A stretch of 43,161 nt of DNA, taken from the NCBI GenBank assembly GCA_028279425.1, contig JANQNV010000025.1:1-43161 (forward strand), given 5' to 3'. Positions 26,158-34,485 of this stretch are shown piece after piece (position 1 is the stretch's first letter; each line of letters opens with the position of its first letter). The notes under the pieces were generated by a model. The model saw only the letters and a list, made by a program, of their open reading frames with translations. It searched no databases and was not told where the DNA came from. The stretch is from Longimicrobiales bacterium. Its GTDB lineage: Bacteria; Gemmatimonadota; Gemmatimonadetes; Longimicrobiales; Gaopeijiaceae. The translations under genes were made by a program, and so were the position numbers.

Positions 26158-27450
26158 ATGACCCGTCCGGACGCCGCCTTCACCGTCGCCGCCCCGACCC
26201 CGGCCCGCGCCCCACGCTCGTGCCGATCCGCCATCCGACCCTCTCGCGTGGCTTCGGCCGCGTGCACCGCCTTCGTGGTGGCGGCGCTCGCCGCCTGTGC
26301 GTCCGACCAGGTGGCCGAGCCGGCAGTCCTCGTCCGGGACTCGGCCGGGATTCGCATCGTGGAGGCGCAACAGACGTCGTGGACCGCCGCGTCCTGGACG
26401 ATCGCATCCGAGCCCGACTGGCTGGTCGGCGAGATGGAGGGCGACCCCAACTATCTGCTCAGCCGTGTCGAGGGAGCCCTGGCGCTCGACGGCGGGCTGA
26501 CGGTCGTGGCCAATGGTGCAACGAACGACCTGCGCTTCTTCGACGACCAGGGGGAGTGGGTGAAGACCCTGGGCGGTGAGGGAGGGGGACCCGGCGAGTT
26601 CGACTACCTGCGAGCGCTCGGTCGCTGCCGATCCGACGGCTTCACCGCCTTCGACATCAACTGGCAGCAGAACAGCTACCTCGAAGACGGCACCTTCGTC
26701 GACAAGACCATGTTCCTGGCGCCGTCCGGAATCAGCCCGTACGCCCTCGCCTGCGACGGTGCCGGAAACGTGCTGTTGCTCGGGTGGGGGAGGCTGGAGG
26801 GCCCTCCCGAGATCGGCTTGCACGAGACGCGCGACCGCCTGGTGTCCGTCGGCGCCCAGGGGGAGGTACGTGCCGATTTCGGTGAGCGTCTGGTCAGCGA
26901 ACGGATCGGAACGCGGGGCGGGAGTTCACCGCATCCTGCGGGTCGAGCCACCCGCTTCGCCCTCCACGACGGGCGGGCCTACATCGGGTCCGGCGAGCGC
27001 TTCGAGGTGGAGGTATGGGATCTCGACGGAACGTTGCGTGAGCTGATCCGCGGTCCCCGGGTCCCCCTCGATATGGACGACGCGATGCGCGAGTCGCTGC
27101 GAGAGGATTACCTGGAGCGGAGGCTCTCGACGGTCGACGACGCGAGCCGCCGCGCCTCGATCCGCACGGCCGTCGCCGACATGGAGTGGCCCAATGCCGT
27201 CCCGGCCTTCACGGATGTGCGGGTAGACGAGCTCGGCGTGATCTGGCTTCGGCGCTTCTCGATCGACACCGAGGCGCCCGAGGCGTGGTCGTTGCTCGAC
27301 CCCGACCAGGGCTATCTCGGCGACCTCGGCCTGGCCCCCCGCCAAACGCTGTTGACGGTGGGGGCCGACCATCTCCTCGTGCTCGTCCGAGACGAACTCG
27401 ACGTGGAGCGTGTGGCGCGCCTCCGGCTGCATCGAGGGGCTGGAGACTAG
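26158..27450 (+). CDS. 6-bladed beta-propeller lipoprotein
   Basis: A 430-residue protein. A long N-terminal region precedes a hydrophobic segment ending in lipobox ALAAC (cysteine 47). Then comes RDSAGIRIVEAQ at about 62-73, the family's entry motif, and propeller blades with GGEGGGPGEFDYL near residue 145. Same family as the tandem pair at 3136-5646 and closer to the first of them. Probably a surface-exposed binding protein. The ATG at 26158 is preceded by caggga; a later start would shorten the unusually long signal region. Its stop overlaps the stop of the convergent gene (ctag at 27447-27450). Confidence 0.78.
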   Translation: MTRPDAAFTVAAPTPARAPRSCRSAIRPSRVASAACTAFVVAALAACASDQVAEPAVLVRDSAGIRIVEAQQTSWTAASWTIASEPDWLVGEMEGDPNYLLSRVEGALALDGGLTVVANGATNDLRFFDDQGEWVKTLGGEGGGPGEFDYLRALGRCRSDGFTAFDINWQQNSYLEDGTFVDKTMFLAPSGISPYALACDGAGNVLLLGWGRLEGPPEIGLHETRDRLVSVGAQGEVRADFGERLVSERIGTRGGSSPHPAGRATRFALHDGRAYIGSGERFEVEVWDLDGTLRELIRGPRVPLDMDDAMRESLREDYLERRLSTVDDASRRASIRTAVADMEWPNAVPAFTDVRVDELGVIWLRRFSIDTEAPEAWSLLDPDQGYLGDLGLAPRQTLLTVGADHLLVLVRDELDVERVARLRLHRGAGD

Positions 27451-28772
27451 CGGCCGAAGCCTCCGAAGCCACCGAACCCGGTGCGCCCGTCGAAGCGGTT
27501 GTTGACGATGTTGTTGAAGATCGAACCGAACTGGAAGTTGAAGCCGACGCGGATCCGGTACTGCTCGTTGGTCTGGCGCTGCTGCAGGCGCAGGAAGATC
27601 TCCTCATCGGTCTGGCCGCCCGCCGCGATGAAGATCTGGTTGTCGCCGAACGAGTAGTTGCCGCTCACATCCATGTTCAGCCCGCGGAAGAGACGCACGT
27701 CGATGCGTCCCCCGAGGGAGACATTGTAGAGGTCGGTGTCGTGCAGGAACTGCTCTCCCTGCAGGTTGACGGAGGCGTTGCCCCACGGCTGGCGCTGCGA
27801 GAATTCGAAGCGGAGAAGGTGCTCCAGCCGTGTCTCCGACGTCTCTCCGTAGATCGTTTCTTCCTCGTAGTCGCGAAAGCTGGGTCCGATCGAATAGAAG
27901 GCGGTGAGCGCGCGCCGCGTCGCCTCGACGTAGGGAAAGTACGAGTACTCGATTCCCGGAAATACCTCCCACCGGAAGTCCTGGTTGAACCTCGGCTGTT
28001 GCCCGGTCGAGCCGGTGAGACCGAGCGACCAGTGATCGGCGATCGCCTTCACGATTTCGAGGCTCGTCGAGTAGTCGTTCTGGGTGTTCTCGAACACGGT
28101 CCCGTCATCCCGCTCGAAGCGCACGTAGTCGGAGCCGAACCGGAAGTTGAAGCCGAAGATCCACTCGGGGGTGACGCGGTCGGCCGAAAAGAACCCGTTG
28201 ACCTCGCGCGAGTTCTGAAGGTCTTCGCCCTCCAACTGCACGTTACCACCCAACCGGAAGAACCAGAGGTTCCAGGGATCTTCGACCTCCTCTTCGCTGA
28301 CGACGCGTTCCGTCGGGTCTACACCTTGCCGCGCGACGCCCTGGACCTCGACCACATTCTGCTGGCCGTTGAAGATCGCGAGCCGCGCGAGTCCGATCTC
28401 GAGCACCTCGGTGATGCCGTCGAGGCGCTCCTGCTCGACATCGGTCCCGAGAGAACGGAACACGAGCGCGTCTTCGATACCGTCCAGGTCGGCCTGACCG
28501 ATGAAGCGAATGTCGTATTCACGTCCTCCGCTCGCGTTCGAGATGCTCGCGATGATGACGTGTACGTCGGCGTCTTCCTGTTGGGTGACCCACGTGACCC
28601 AGTCGATCTCGGTGAAGTAGAACTGCCGATCGCAGCTCGGTCCCTGGCAGTCGAAGAACACCCGCAGTGGGGCTTCGTTGCCGTTGGCTTGTGAAGCAGC
28701 CGGAGCGGGACTGCAGGCGAGCACGAGCGCGGCGGCCGCAGCGACGGCGCCGAAGGTGGAAGGCACACGCAT
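27447..28772 (-). CDS. Exported beta-barrel protein with a conserved N-terminal domain
   Basis: A 441-residue protein with a signal peptide (TFGAVAAAAALVLAC; either a lipoprotein at this cysteine or cleaved near AASQA). The N-terminal domain has a cysteine pair (FDCQGPSCDRQF), then IDWVTWVTQQEDADVHVIIA and GGREYDIRFIGQ. I recall a similar pattern in uncharacterised Bacteroidota outer-membrane proteins, but cannot name it. From about residue 165 it consists of amphipathic strands with aromatic girdles (FGFNFRFGSDYVRF, VSLGGRIDVRLFRGL, VGFNFQFGSIF), typical of an outer-membrane barrel. The tail is glycine/phenylalanine-rich (GFGGFGGFGR). Function unknown. Confidence 0.65.
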   Translation of the reverse strand: MRVPSTFGAVAAAAALVLACSPAPAASQANGNEAPLRVFFDCQGPSCDRQFYFTEIDWVTWVTQQEDADVHVIIASISNASGGREYDIRFIGQADLDGIEDALVFRSLGTDVEQERLDGITEVLEIGLARLAIFNGQQNVVEVQGVARQGVDPTERVVSEEEVEDPWNLWFFRLGGNVQLEGEDLQNSREVNGFFSADRVTPEWIFGFNFRFGSDYVRFERDDGTVFENTQNDYSTSLEIVKAIADHWSLGLTGSTGQQPRFNQDFRWEVFPGIEYSYFPYVEATRRALTAFYSIGPSFRDYEEETIYGETSETRLEHLLRFEFSQRQPWGNASVNLQGEQFLHDTDLYNVSLGGRIDVRLFRGLNMDVSGNYSFGDNQIFIAAGGQTDEEIFLRLQQRQTNEQYRIRVGFNFQFGSIFNNIVNNRFDGRTGFGGFGGFGR

Positions 28773-29039
28773 GTATTGGAAAAACCTTGTGGAGATGCAG
28801 GTTCGTTACAGCTCAATGACCGGCAGCCCCGACAAAAGGTTGAGAAGTAGGAATACGTCGCTGGATGCGACGCTCCGGCTACCGTCGGTTTGCCCTTTGG
28901 TTCCGCGGACGCGGGCACTTCGTGGGCGGGTGCGACGGGCGTTGCGTGTCGCCCGTTCACGGCGTCCGTTCCGTTCAATCGCCCAGCGCCCGCCCTCCGT
29001 ATCGTGGAGGGATGGGGTGTCGCAATCGTGGAGGAGCGG

Positions 29040-29774
29040 ATGGCTGAGGAGTCGGGTCGGTTCGGGCGGGTGTCGACGCCCGTGCGGCTGCTGCTCGAGG
29101 GGGCGATGATCGTCCTCTCCGTGTTGTCGGCCCTCGCCCTGGACGCGGCGGCCGAGGAGCGGGGTGAGCGTCGCGTGGAGCGCGAGTACCTCGGACTGCT
29201 GAAGGGTGAGTTCGCGGAGAGCCACGCGGAGGTGACGTCGGATCGGGAGGCACGTGCCGCGATCATGGCGCGCACACGCTGGCTCCTGGACTGGTCTGCG
29301 GGCGAGGTGCTCGGGGGGCTGCCCCGACCTGTCCCGATCGATAGCCTGGTCCGATGGCTCGGGGACCTGCGCGACTTCCGCTACTACACGCCGGTGCAGG
29401 TCGTGACCGAGGACCTGCTGTCGTCCGGTAGGTTCAGCGTCCTTCAGTCGGAAGAGCTCCGGCGCCTGATGTTGGCTTTCCGGCTGGAAGAAGACCGGAT
29501 CGCAGTGGTTGAAGCGCGAGAGCGCACCTTCGTGGCCGATCGCATCGAGCCCGTGCTTGCCCGGCACTTGCCGCTCGAGGCGATGGAAACGGGCGTGGGG
29601 GATCCCGCGACCCAGCGCGCCGCTGTGCGCGCGCTCTTCCAGGACTCCGAGATGCGAAACCTCACCCGCATGCGCCTCGATCGCACGGCGACCGCCCAGC
29701 GGTTCAGTTCGGGTCTGATGTTTCTCCTGGAGGCTTTGGCGAAGCAGCTGGAGTCGGAGATGGAATCGGGCTGA
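29040..29774 (+). CDS. Membrane-anchored DUF6090-like protein
   Basis: A 244-residue protein with one transmembrane helix near the N-terminus (about 16-36, LLLEGAMIVLSVLSALALD) directly followed by a charged helix (AEERGERRVEREYLGLLKGE). That junction is the hallmark of DUF6090 proteins, common in Bacteroidota, where the helix is followed by NxWNE-E-R and a conserved YL-x-x-L-K segment. The remainder is a soluble, mostly helical domain. Role unknown. I chose the ATG at 29040 for its ggagg site and because it puts the helix at the usual position; the longer frame to 28890 adds non-conserved residues. A palindrome (GGCCG, CTAG, CGGCC) lies at 29776-29789. Confidence 0.6.
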   Translation: MAEESGRFGRVSTPVRLLLEGAMIVLSVLSALALDAAAEERGERRVEREYLGLLKGEFAESHAEVTSDREARAAIMARTRWLLDWSAGEVLGGLPRPVPIDSLVRWLGDLRDFRYYTPVQVVTEDLLSSGRFSVLQSEELRRLMLAFRLEEDRIAVVEARERTFVADRIEPVLARHLPLEAMETGVGDPATQRAAVRALFQDSEMRNLTRMRLDRTATAQRFSSGLMFLLEALAKQLESEMESG

Positions 29775-29860
29775 GGGCCGCTAGCGGCCAAACTGCGCGC
29801 GGCCTATTGTGAGGGTGTGCGGCCTAGCCGCTCTCCTGGTGCCCTCAGTCGGAGGCGATC

Positions 29861-30928
29861 GTGAACGTCGCGGTCATCGGAGCGACGGGGAATGCGGGTC
29901 GGCCCATCGCGCGGCTGCTCCTCGACGACCCCTCGGTCGAGGTCAACGCCTGTGCGCGCTCAGAGGCGGCCCTCGCTGACCTGGAGTCTACGATCGGTCC
30001 AAGCCCGGGGATGCTCCGGACGACGGTCGCCGATGTGGCTCGGAGCGACGACATGCTTCGGGTGTTCGGGTCGGCCGATCTGGTCGTGGGGGCCACGAGT
30101 CGATCTCAACACGGCATGACGTTGGCCGAGCTCGCGGTCGAGACCGGCGTGTCGTATCTCGGCCTCTACCTCTCCGAGCCGGCGAAGTGGGACCGGCTTC
30201 GGACACTCCACACCCGGTGCGTCGAGCGGGGCGTGATGGTGGTCGACGACGGGGGCTGGCACCCCGGGGTGCCGGCCGCGATGGTGCGGGCCGCAGCCGA
30301 GCACGGAGCGCTGTCGGAGGCATGGGTCGGGGCCAGCTTCGGCTTGAGATGGGACGAGATCGGTGTCGCGAGCGAGACCATCGACGACTTCCTCACCGAG
30401 TTGGAGGCCACCGATCCCTCGGTGTGGGTCGAGGGCGGGTGGGTGCGCGGTTTTCGACACGCGCGTCACTTCGACTTCGGAGTGGGCGAGGAGCCCGTCT
30501 CGTGTATCCCGATGTGCCTCGAGGAGATGCGCGAGCTGGCCGGGTCGGGCACGCTCGACTCCACGGGTTTCTTCATGGCGGGCTTCGGACCCGCGCTCGA
30601 CTACGCCGTGCTCCCGCTCTCGATGGGGGTGGCCAAGGTCAAACGCTCGTGGGGCGCGGGGCTCTTGTGGTGGGGGCTTCGACACTTCGGGTCGTCCGAC
30701 GACATCGGGGTACTGGTGCTCGACGGTCGACGGGCGGAGAGTGGCGAGGCCGTCCGCATGCGGGTGTGGCATGCCGACGCCTACGCCCTGACCGCGATTC
30801 CGGCCGTGGCGACGATTCGGCAGATGTGGTCGAATCCCCGTCCCGGCGTGTGGACGCAGGCGTCGTTCGTCGACCCGGGCCACTTCTTCGAGCAGCTCCG
30901 TGAGATGGGGGTGAACGTTGAGGCGTGA
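29861..30928 (+). CDS. Saccharopine dehydrogenase-like NAD(P)-binding protein
   Basis: A 355-residue cytoplasmic protein. The N-terminus is a Rossmann fold with the nucleotide loop VIGATGNAGRP (Gly7, Gly10, Gly13) as in the saccharopine dehydrogenase NADP-binding family. It continues with DLVVGATSRSQHG and GVSYLGLYLSEP, and has a GWHPGVPAAMVRAAAE stretch that matches the catalytic-half entry in these proteins. The real substrate is unknown; many such proteins are annotated only by fold. GTG start with a good ggaggcg ribosome binding site. The stop lies just before the next small membrane gene. Confidence 0.82.
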   Translation: MNVAVIGATGNAGRPIARLLLDDPSVEVNACARSEAALADLESTIGPSPGMLRTTVADVARSDDMLRVFGSADLVVGATSRSQHGMTLAELAVETGVSYLGLYLSEPAKWDRLRTLHTRCVERGVMVVDDGGWHPGVPAAMVRAAAEHGALSEAWVGASFGLRWDEIGVASETIDDFLTELEATDPSVWVEGGWVRGFRHARHFDFGVGEEPVSCIPMCLEEMRELAGSGTLDSTGFFMAGFGPALDYAVLPLSMGVAKVKRSWGAGLLWWGLRHFGSSDDIGVLVLDGRRAESGEAVRMRVWHADAYALTAIPAVATIRQMWSNPRPGVWTQASFVDPGHFFEQLREMGVNVEA

Positions 30929-30932
30929 GGGG

Positions 30933-31181
30933 GTGGAGCGTCGCACGCGAGTCCCGCAGCGCGAGGCCCGCACATTCATGGCCGAGCTCGAGCGTTCGGG
31001 AGCTCGAGGCGTCCACCGGGGGCCGGTCGATGTGGCCGGCAACGTCGAGGTGCTCTGGCGCGAGTCTGCGGCGGTGGAGGAGTATCGCCGTGACATGGCC
31101 GCCTGGCGGGCGCCGCAGATTCTCGCGGTGGCATTCGCGCTCGCCGTCATGGTCGTTGCGATCGTGCTCGGACTGGCGTAG
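30933..31181 (+). CDS. Small C-terminally anchored membrane protein
   Basis: About 82 residues from a GTG at 30933 (a TTG at 30918 overlapping the previous gene would give 87). The first 55 residues are charged and arginine-rich (RRTRVPQREARTFMAELERS), and the last 20 form one hydrophobic helix (ILAVAFALAVMVVAIVLGLA) ending at the stop codon, the layout of a tail-anchored protein. No family recognised. It sits between the reductase gene and two further membrane-protein genes, probably in one transcript. Confidence 0.5.
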   Translation: MERRTRVPQREARTFMAELERSGARGVHRGPVDVAGNVEVLWRESAAVEEYRRDMAAWRAPQILAVAFALAVMVVAIVLGLA

Positions 31182-31209
31182 CTGCACGGTGCGTCGAGAT
31201 GCTGAGGCG

Positions 31210-31806
31210 ATGCGCGGGCCTCCCGGACCCGAGGTGGCCGCAGACGTGCCGGGTTCGGTCGTGCGCGAGTTCTGGCCCGCCCGCTCGAACGCGTGGGGGA
31301 GCGTCGTCATGAACGTGGGGGTCAGCGCGTTCTCGGCCTTCGCCGCGGTAACGCTTCTGGGTCGAGGCGAGCTGCTCGGGTACGCCTTCGGTGCCGTGGC
31401 CGCCGCAACGGCTTGGGGGGCTCTGCGGTGGATCCGCCGCGCCGCTCGCTCGCGCCCGTCGGTCACGGTGATGGACGATGGACTGATCGACGCCACCTCC
31501 ATGGGGGCTCCCACATCGATTCGGTGGAGCGAGGTGGCGTCGGTGGTGCCGGTGCGGGCCGGGGTGGAGCTGCGATTCATCGAGGGGCACTCGGTGCGTC
31601 TGCGCCTCCACCAACGCCTGCTCCGCCTCCTCGGCGGTCGACCCCGCGGTAGCTGTATCGTCCCTACGAGCCTGCTCGACACCCCTGCGGGGGAAGTCGG
31701 AGAGGTCGTGCGTGAGGCGCACGAGCGATGGCTCCTGGAAAGCGTGCGCGATGCGAAGGCCGTGCCCGCCTCCAGCGTCGACCGCGATCCCGGAGAGGCT
31801 GTATGA
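31210..31806 (+). CDS. Membrane protein with PH-like C-terminal domain
   Basis: About 198 residues from ATG 31210 (GTG 31189 is possible). Two adjacent hydrophobic segments (VGVSAFSAFAAVTLL, LGYAFGAVAAATAWGAL) are followed by a basic stop (RRAARSR). A cytoplasmic domain then reads VTVMDDGLIDATS, IRWSEVASVVPV and VELRFIEGHSVRLRL. The gl-x(5)-W-x-[DE] pattern with strands on both sides is typical of bacterial PH-like (STM3941/YcxB-type) domains. Function unknown. Its stop overlaps the next ATG by 4 bases. Confidence 0.55.
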   Translation: MRGPPGPEVAADVPGSVVREFWPARSNAWGSVVMNVGVSAFSAFAAVTLLGRGELLGYAFGAVAAATAWGALRWIRRAARSRPSVTVMDDGLIDATSMGAPTSIRWSEVASVVPVRAGVELRFIEGHSVRLRLHQRLLRLLGGRPRGSCIVPTSLLDTPAGEVGEVVREAHERWLLESVRDAKAVPASSVDRDPGEAV

Positions 31807-32387
31807 AGGACGGGGCGAAGGGTGCTGGAGTGGAGTCCACGTGGAGCCCGGACGACCCCACGGGGCTGACGCCGGTTGACGAGCAGGCGGTTCAGCTGTT
31901 GCAGCCGAAGAAGTTGCTCAAGCATGCGGCGTTCAAGGCGATCTACTTTGCAGTGATCCTGGGCGGCGTGCAGGGTTGGGCCGCCGGCGACATCTCAGCC
32001 TTCTTTCGACCGGGCGTCCTGATCGCAGGCGCATGCCTCGGCGTGCTGACCGCCGTCATGGACCTCTTCTTCGTCCGCCAGCAGCTCAGAAAGACCAGCG
32101 CCGAGACCCGTGAGCAGCTTGCTGCGAACTGGCGGCTCGTGACGGCTCCCGGGTGGCCGCTGCGCCTGGTGGGGCTCTGCACCGCCATGTCGGTCGGATT
32201 CACGACCTTCGCCTTCGTGCTCACCGCGCTCTTCGAAGAGCTGCCCTCGGCCGGCGAGATGGTCTTCGAGTTCCTGCGCCTCACCGGCTTGGGCGCGGCG
32301 ATACTCGTTCCCGCCGGCTTCCTCGGGCGATGGCTGCTCGTTCGTCGGCTGCGCCGCCCGGTGGAGGAGATGGGGGACGATGGGTAG
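31803..32387 (+). CDS. Four-helix membrane protein, function unknown
   Basis: A 194-residue protein. The ATG overlaps the previous stop (ATGA), so translation is coupled. A hydrophilic N-terminus of about 40 residues precedes hydrophobic segments at about 45-62, 70-90, 120-145 and 155-175; basic residues after the second (VRQQLRKTS) and fourth (RRLRRP) help orient it. A glutamate-rich loop (FEELPSAGEMVFEF) lies between the third and fourth. No family recognised. Confidence 0.6.
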   Translation: MKDGAKGAGVESTWSPDDPTGLTPVDEQAVQLLQPKKLLKHAAFKAIYFAVILGGVQGWAAGDISAFFRPGVLIAGACLGVLTAVMDLFFVRQQLRKTSAETREQLAANWRLVTAPGWPLRLVGLCTAMSVGFTTFAFVLTALFEELPSAGEMVFEFLRLTGLGAAILVPAGFLGRWLLVRRLRRPVEEMGDDG

Positions 32388-32417
32388 CCCTCGCTCTCCC
32401 GCCGTCTGACCGGCGTC

Positions 32418-33140
32418 ATGCGCTGGTCGAGCCGATTCGGTGTGCTCGCGGTAGCGGCCCTCCTCACCACCGCCGAGCCGGCCTCGGCGCAGTCGATCCG
32501 AGGCAAGGTGCTCGATGCGGGGCAGGGAGGGGGGATCCCTGCCGCCGACGTCGTGGTGTCCAGGCCGGGCGGGCGGCTCGTCGCGCGGGTGCGAACCGAC
32601 TCGACGGGGGCGTTCGTCGTTCGCCTCGACGAGGCCGAGGGGGTCTGGGTCCGCGCGTCGGCGCTCGGCTACACGCCCGGCGATTCGTCGTGGGTGTCGC
32701 TCGAGAGCGTGACCGAGATGGTCGAGGTGGAGTTGCGCCTCGCCCCGGGCCCGCTCGAGATCGAGGGGTTCACGATCGTCGCTCGGGGGCTGGATCTACG
32801 GCATCGCGCCACCTTCGCCGGATTCCTCGATCGCCACGAGACCGCGCTCGACGTCGGGAGTGCGCGCGTGCTTTCGATCGACGACCCCGAGATGGCGACG
32901 GCGGGCAACGTCGGCGACGTGCTGAAGTGGCTCCCCACAGAGCGCGCTGGGTGCACCGTGGTGTACGTCGACGGCATCGCGCAGCCGAACCTCGACGTGC
33001 AGCGTTTCGTCATGCAGGGCGTGGCCGGCATCGAGTTCTACGTGACGCAAATGGACGCACCACTGGAGCTGAGGGACGGCGGGCCGCCGTGCCAGCGAGC
33101 ATTGGACTGGACCGTGCTGGCACTCTGGCGCACGCGCTGA
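32418..33140 (+). CDS. Plug-only TonB-receptor-like protein with CnaB-type regulatory domain
   Basis: A 240-residue exported protein. After the signal peptide (to PASAQ) comes a carboxypeptidase-regulatory-like sandwich (SIRGKVLDAGQGGGIPAADV, RTDSTGAFVVRLDE) at about 25-115. The next 120 residues resemble a TonB plug (GNVGDVLKWLP, CTVVYVDGIAQPNLDV, MQGVAGIEFYVTQM), and the gene then stops with no barrel. Two cysteines (AGCTVV, PPCQRA) may bridge. Such short proteins recur in Gemmatimonadota, so this is probably a genuine gene rather than a truncation. Role unknown: perhaps a periplasmic or surface binding module. Confidence 0.7.
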   Translation: MRWSSRFGVLAVAALLTTAEPASAQSIRGKVLDAGQGGGIPAADVVVSRPGGRLVARVRTDSTGAFVVRLDEAEGVWVRASALGYTPGDSSWVSLESVTEMVEVELRLAPGPLEIEGFTIVARGLDLRHRATFAGFLDRHETALDVGSARVLSIDDPEMATAGNVGDVLKWLPTERAGCTVVYVDGIAQPNLDVQRFVMQGVAGIEFYVTQMDAPLELRDGGPPCQRALDWTVLALWRTR

Positions 33141-33181
33141 GACCATGAACGGCCCCACGCGTAACCTCCTCGGCTGACCCC

Positions 33182-33475
33182 GTGCGCACCCTCCTCGGTC
33201 TGACGGCCTTTCGAAACGCCTATGTGATCCGAGGCCTCCAGGTGTGGGCGATCCTCCGGATCGGGCTGGCGTCGGCCCACCTGCTCGCGCCTGTGCCTCT
33301 CGATCTCCCCCTCCCGGTCGAGCTGGGCGTACTCGCGCTCGTACCGCTCGGTGTCGTGCTCCACGCACGTGGGCGCGGCGAACACCTCTTCCTCGCCAAC
33401 CTCGGCGTCCCCCAGTCGGCGGTCGCGTGGCTGTCGCTGCCGTGTGCGCTGATTGCCGAGGGGCTCGTGCCCTGA
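33182..33475 (+). CDS. Small hydrophobic membrane protein
   Basis: A 97-residue protein from a GTG start. Hydrophobic segments include VWAILRIGLASAHLLAPV, LGVLALVPLGVVL and a C-terminal stretch (AVAWLSLPCALIAEGLVP). No family recognised and the ribosome binding site is weak. Codon composition and the absence of a better frame support it moderately. Confidence 0.45.
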   Translation: MRTLLGLTAFRNAYVIRGLQVWAILRIGLASAHLLAPVPLDLPLPVELGVLALVPLGVVLHARGRGEHLFLANLGVPQSAVAWLSLPCALIAEGLVP

Positions 33476-33559
33476 CGGTCATCCCAACCAATCGACCCGC
33501 CTGGCCGTCTCACTCCCCGGGTGCGGGATGCCAGCGACCTCCAGCGGAGAGACGACGGG

Positions 33560-34384
33560 ATGGGCCGGAGATGGATACTTGCGGGGACGGTAGTGCTTCT
33601 GAGCGGGGCCACCACGCTCCAGGCGCAGAGTTGGGAGCGGAGCGACGAGGGGTGGTGTGACCGGGAGTGGCGGGGTGGTGACCGGGAACGCCACTGCATG
33701 GTGATGACCGCCGAGGTCGCGCACGTTGGCCGGCTCGAGATCGACGGCGGGATGAACGGGGGCGTGGACGTCGAGGGTTGGAGCGGTGATCGGGTGCGGG
33801 TCCAGGCGCGCGTCTGGGCGCAGGCTCGGACGGAATCGAGGGCGGAAGAGCTCGCCGACGATATCCGGATCCGCGCCGAAGATGGTGAGCTGTGGGCCGA
33901 CGGCCCCGATACCGACGGCCGCGAGAGCTGGGGGGTCAGTTGGACCGTCTCGGTGCCGTACGACACCGACCTCGAAATCGACACGCACAACGGGGGGATC
34001 TCGATCGCCGATGTCGAGGGTCGCATGCGGTTCTATGCGGTCAACGGTGGCGTCCACCTGGAGGGCGTCTCGGGCGACGTCGAGGGGCGCACGACCAACG
34101 GTGGGGTGCGCATCGAGCTCGGCGGTGACCGGTGGGCCGGCGACGGCCTCGACGTGGAGACCGTCAACGGCGGGGTCACCGTGCTGGTGCCCGAGGACTA
34201 CTCGGCCCGGTTCGTGACGTCGACGGTCAACGGCGGGATCGACCTCGATTTCCCGGTCACGGTTCGCGGGCGCCTCGGCCGCCGGCTCGACGTGCCGCTG
34301 GGCGACGGCGGGGCGATGGTCCGGGCGGTCACCACCAACGGAGGTGTGCGCGTCGCCCGGAGCGGTTCGAGCCCGAGGCGCTGA
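33560..34384 (+). CDS. DUF4097-like exported adhesin-type beta-repeat protein
   Basis: A 274-residue protein with a signal peptide (WILAGTVVLLSGATTLQAQ). The mature part is an all-beta repeat in which an N-G-G turn recurs seven times (MNGGVDV, HNGGISI, VNGGVHL, TNGGVRI, VNGGVTV, VNGGIDL, TNGGVRV), as in DUF4097/DUF2807-type beta-helix-like proteins. These are often encoded near envelope-stress or sigma-factor genes and are presumed periplasmic or surface-located; no activity is known. The ATG at 33560 directly precedes the signal peptide; a longer frame from 33521 adds no conserved residues. A cysteine pair (GWCDRE, RHCMV) lies near the N-terminus. Confidence 0.75.
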   Translation: MGRRWILAGTVVLLSGATTLQAQSWERSDEGWCDREWRGGDRERHCMVMTAEVAHVGRLEIDGGMNGGVDVEGWSGDRVRVQARVWAQARTESRAEELADDIRIRAEDGELWADGPDTDGRESWGVSWTVSVPYDTDLEIDTHNGGISIADVEGRMRFYAVNGGVHLEGVSGDVEGRTTNGGVRIELGGDRWAGDGLDVETVNGGVTVLVPEDYSARFVTSTVNGGIDLDFPVTVRGRLGRRLDVPLGDGGAMVRAVTTNGGVRVARSGSSPRR

Positions 34385-34485
34385 CCGCGGGGTAGGGGAG
34401 GGCGAGCTCGGCCCGAGCGGGAGCCGACGGGAGAGCCTACTTTGGTCGTTCGGTCGTGATCCGTCCTTCGACCCTGGAGGCTCCG

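Noticed and set aside
27186..28694. 502-codon rightward ORF
   Set aside because: It is antisense to the barrel gene at 27447-28772, whose signal peptide and strand pattern are clear; long antisense frames are expected at this GC content.
29776..29789. Intrinsic terminator after the DUF6090-like gene
   Set aside because: The palindrome GGCCG-CTAG-CGGCC is not followed by a T-tract.
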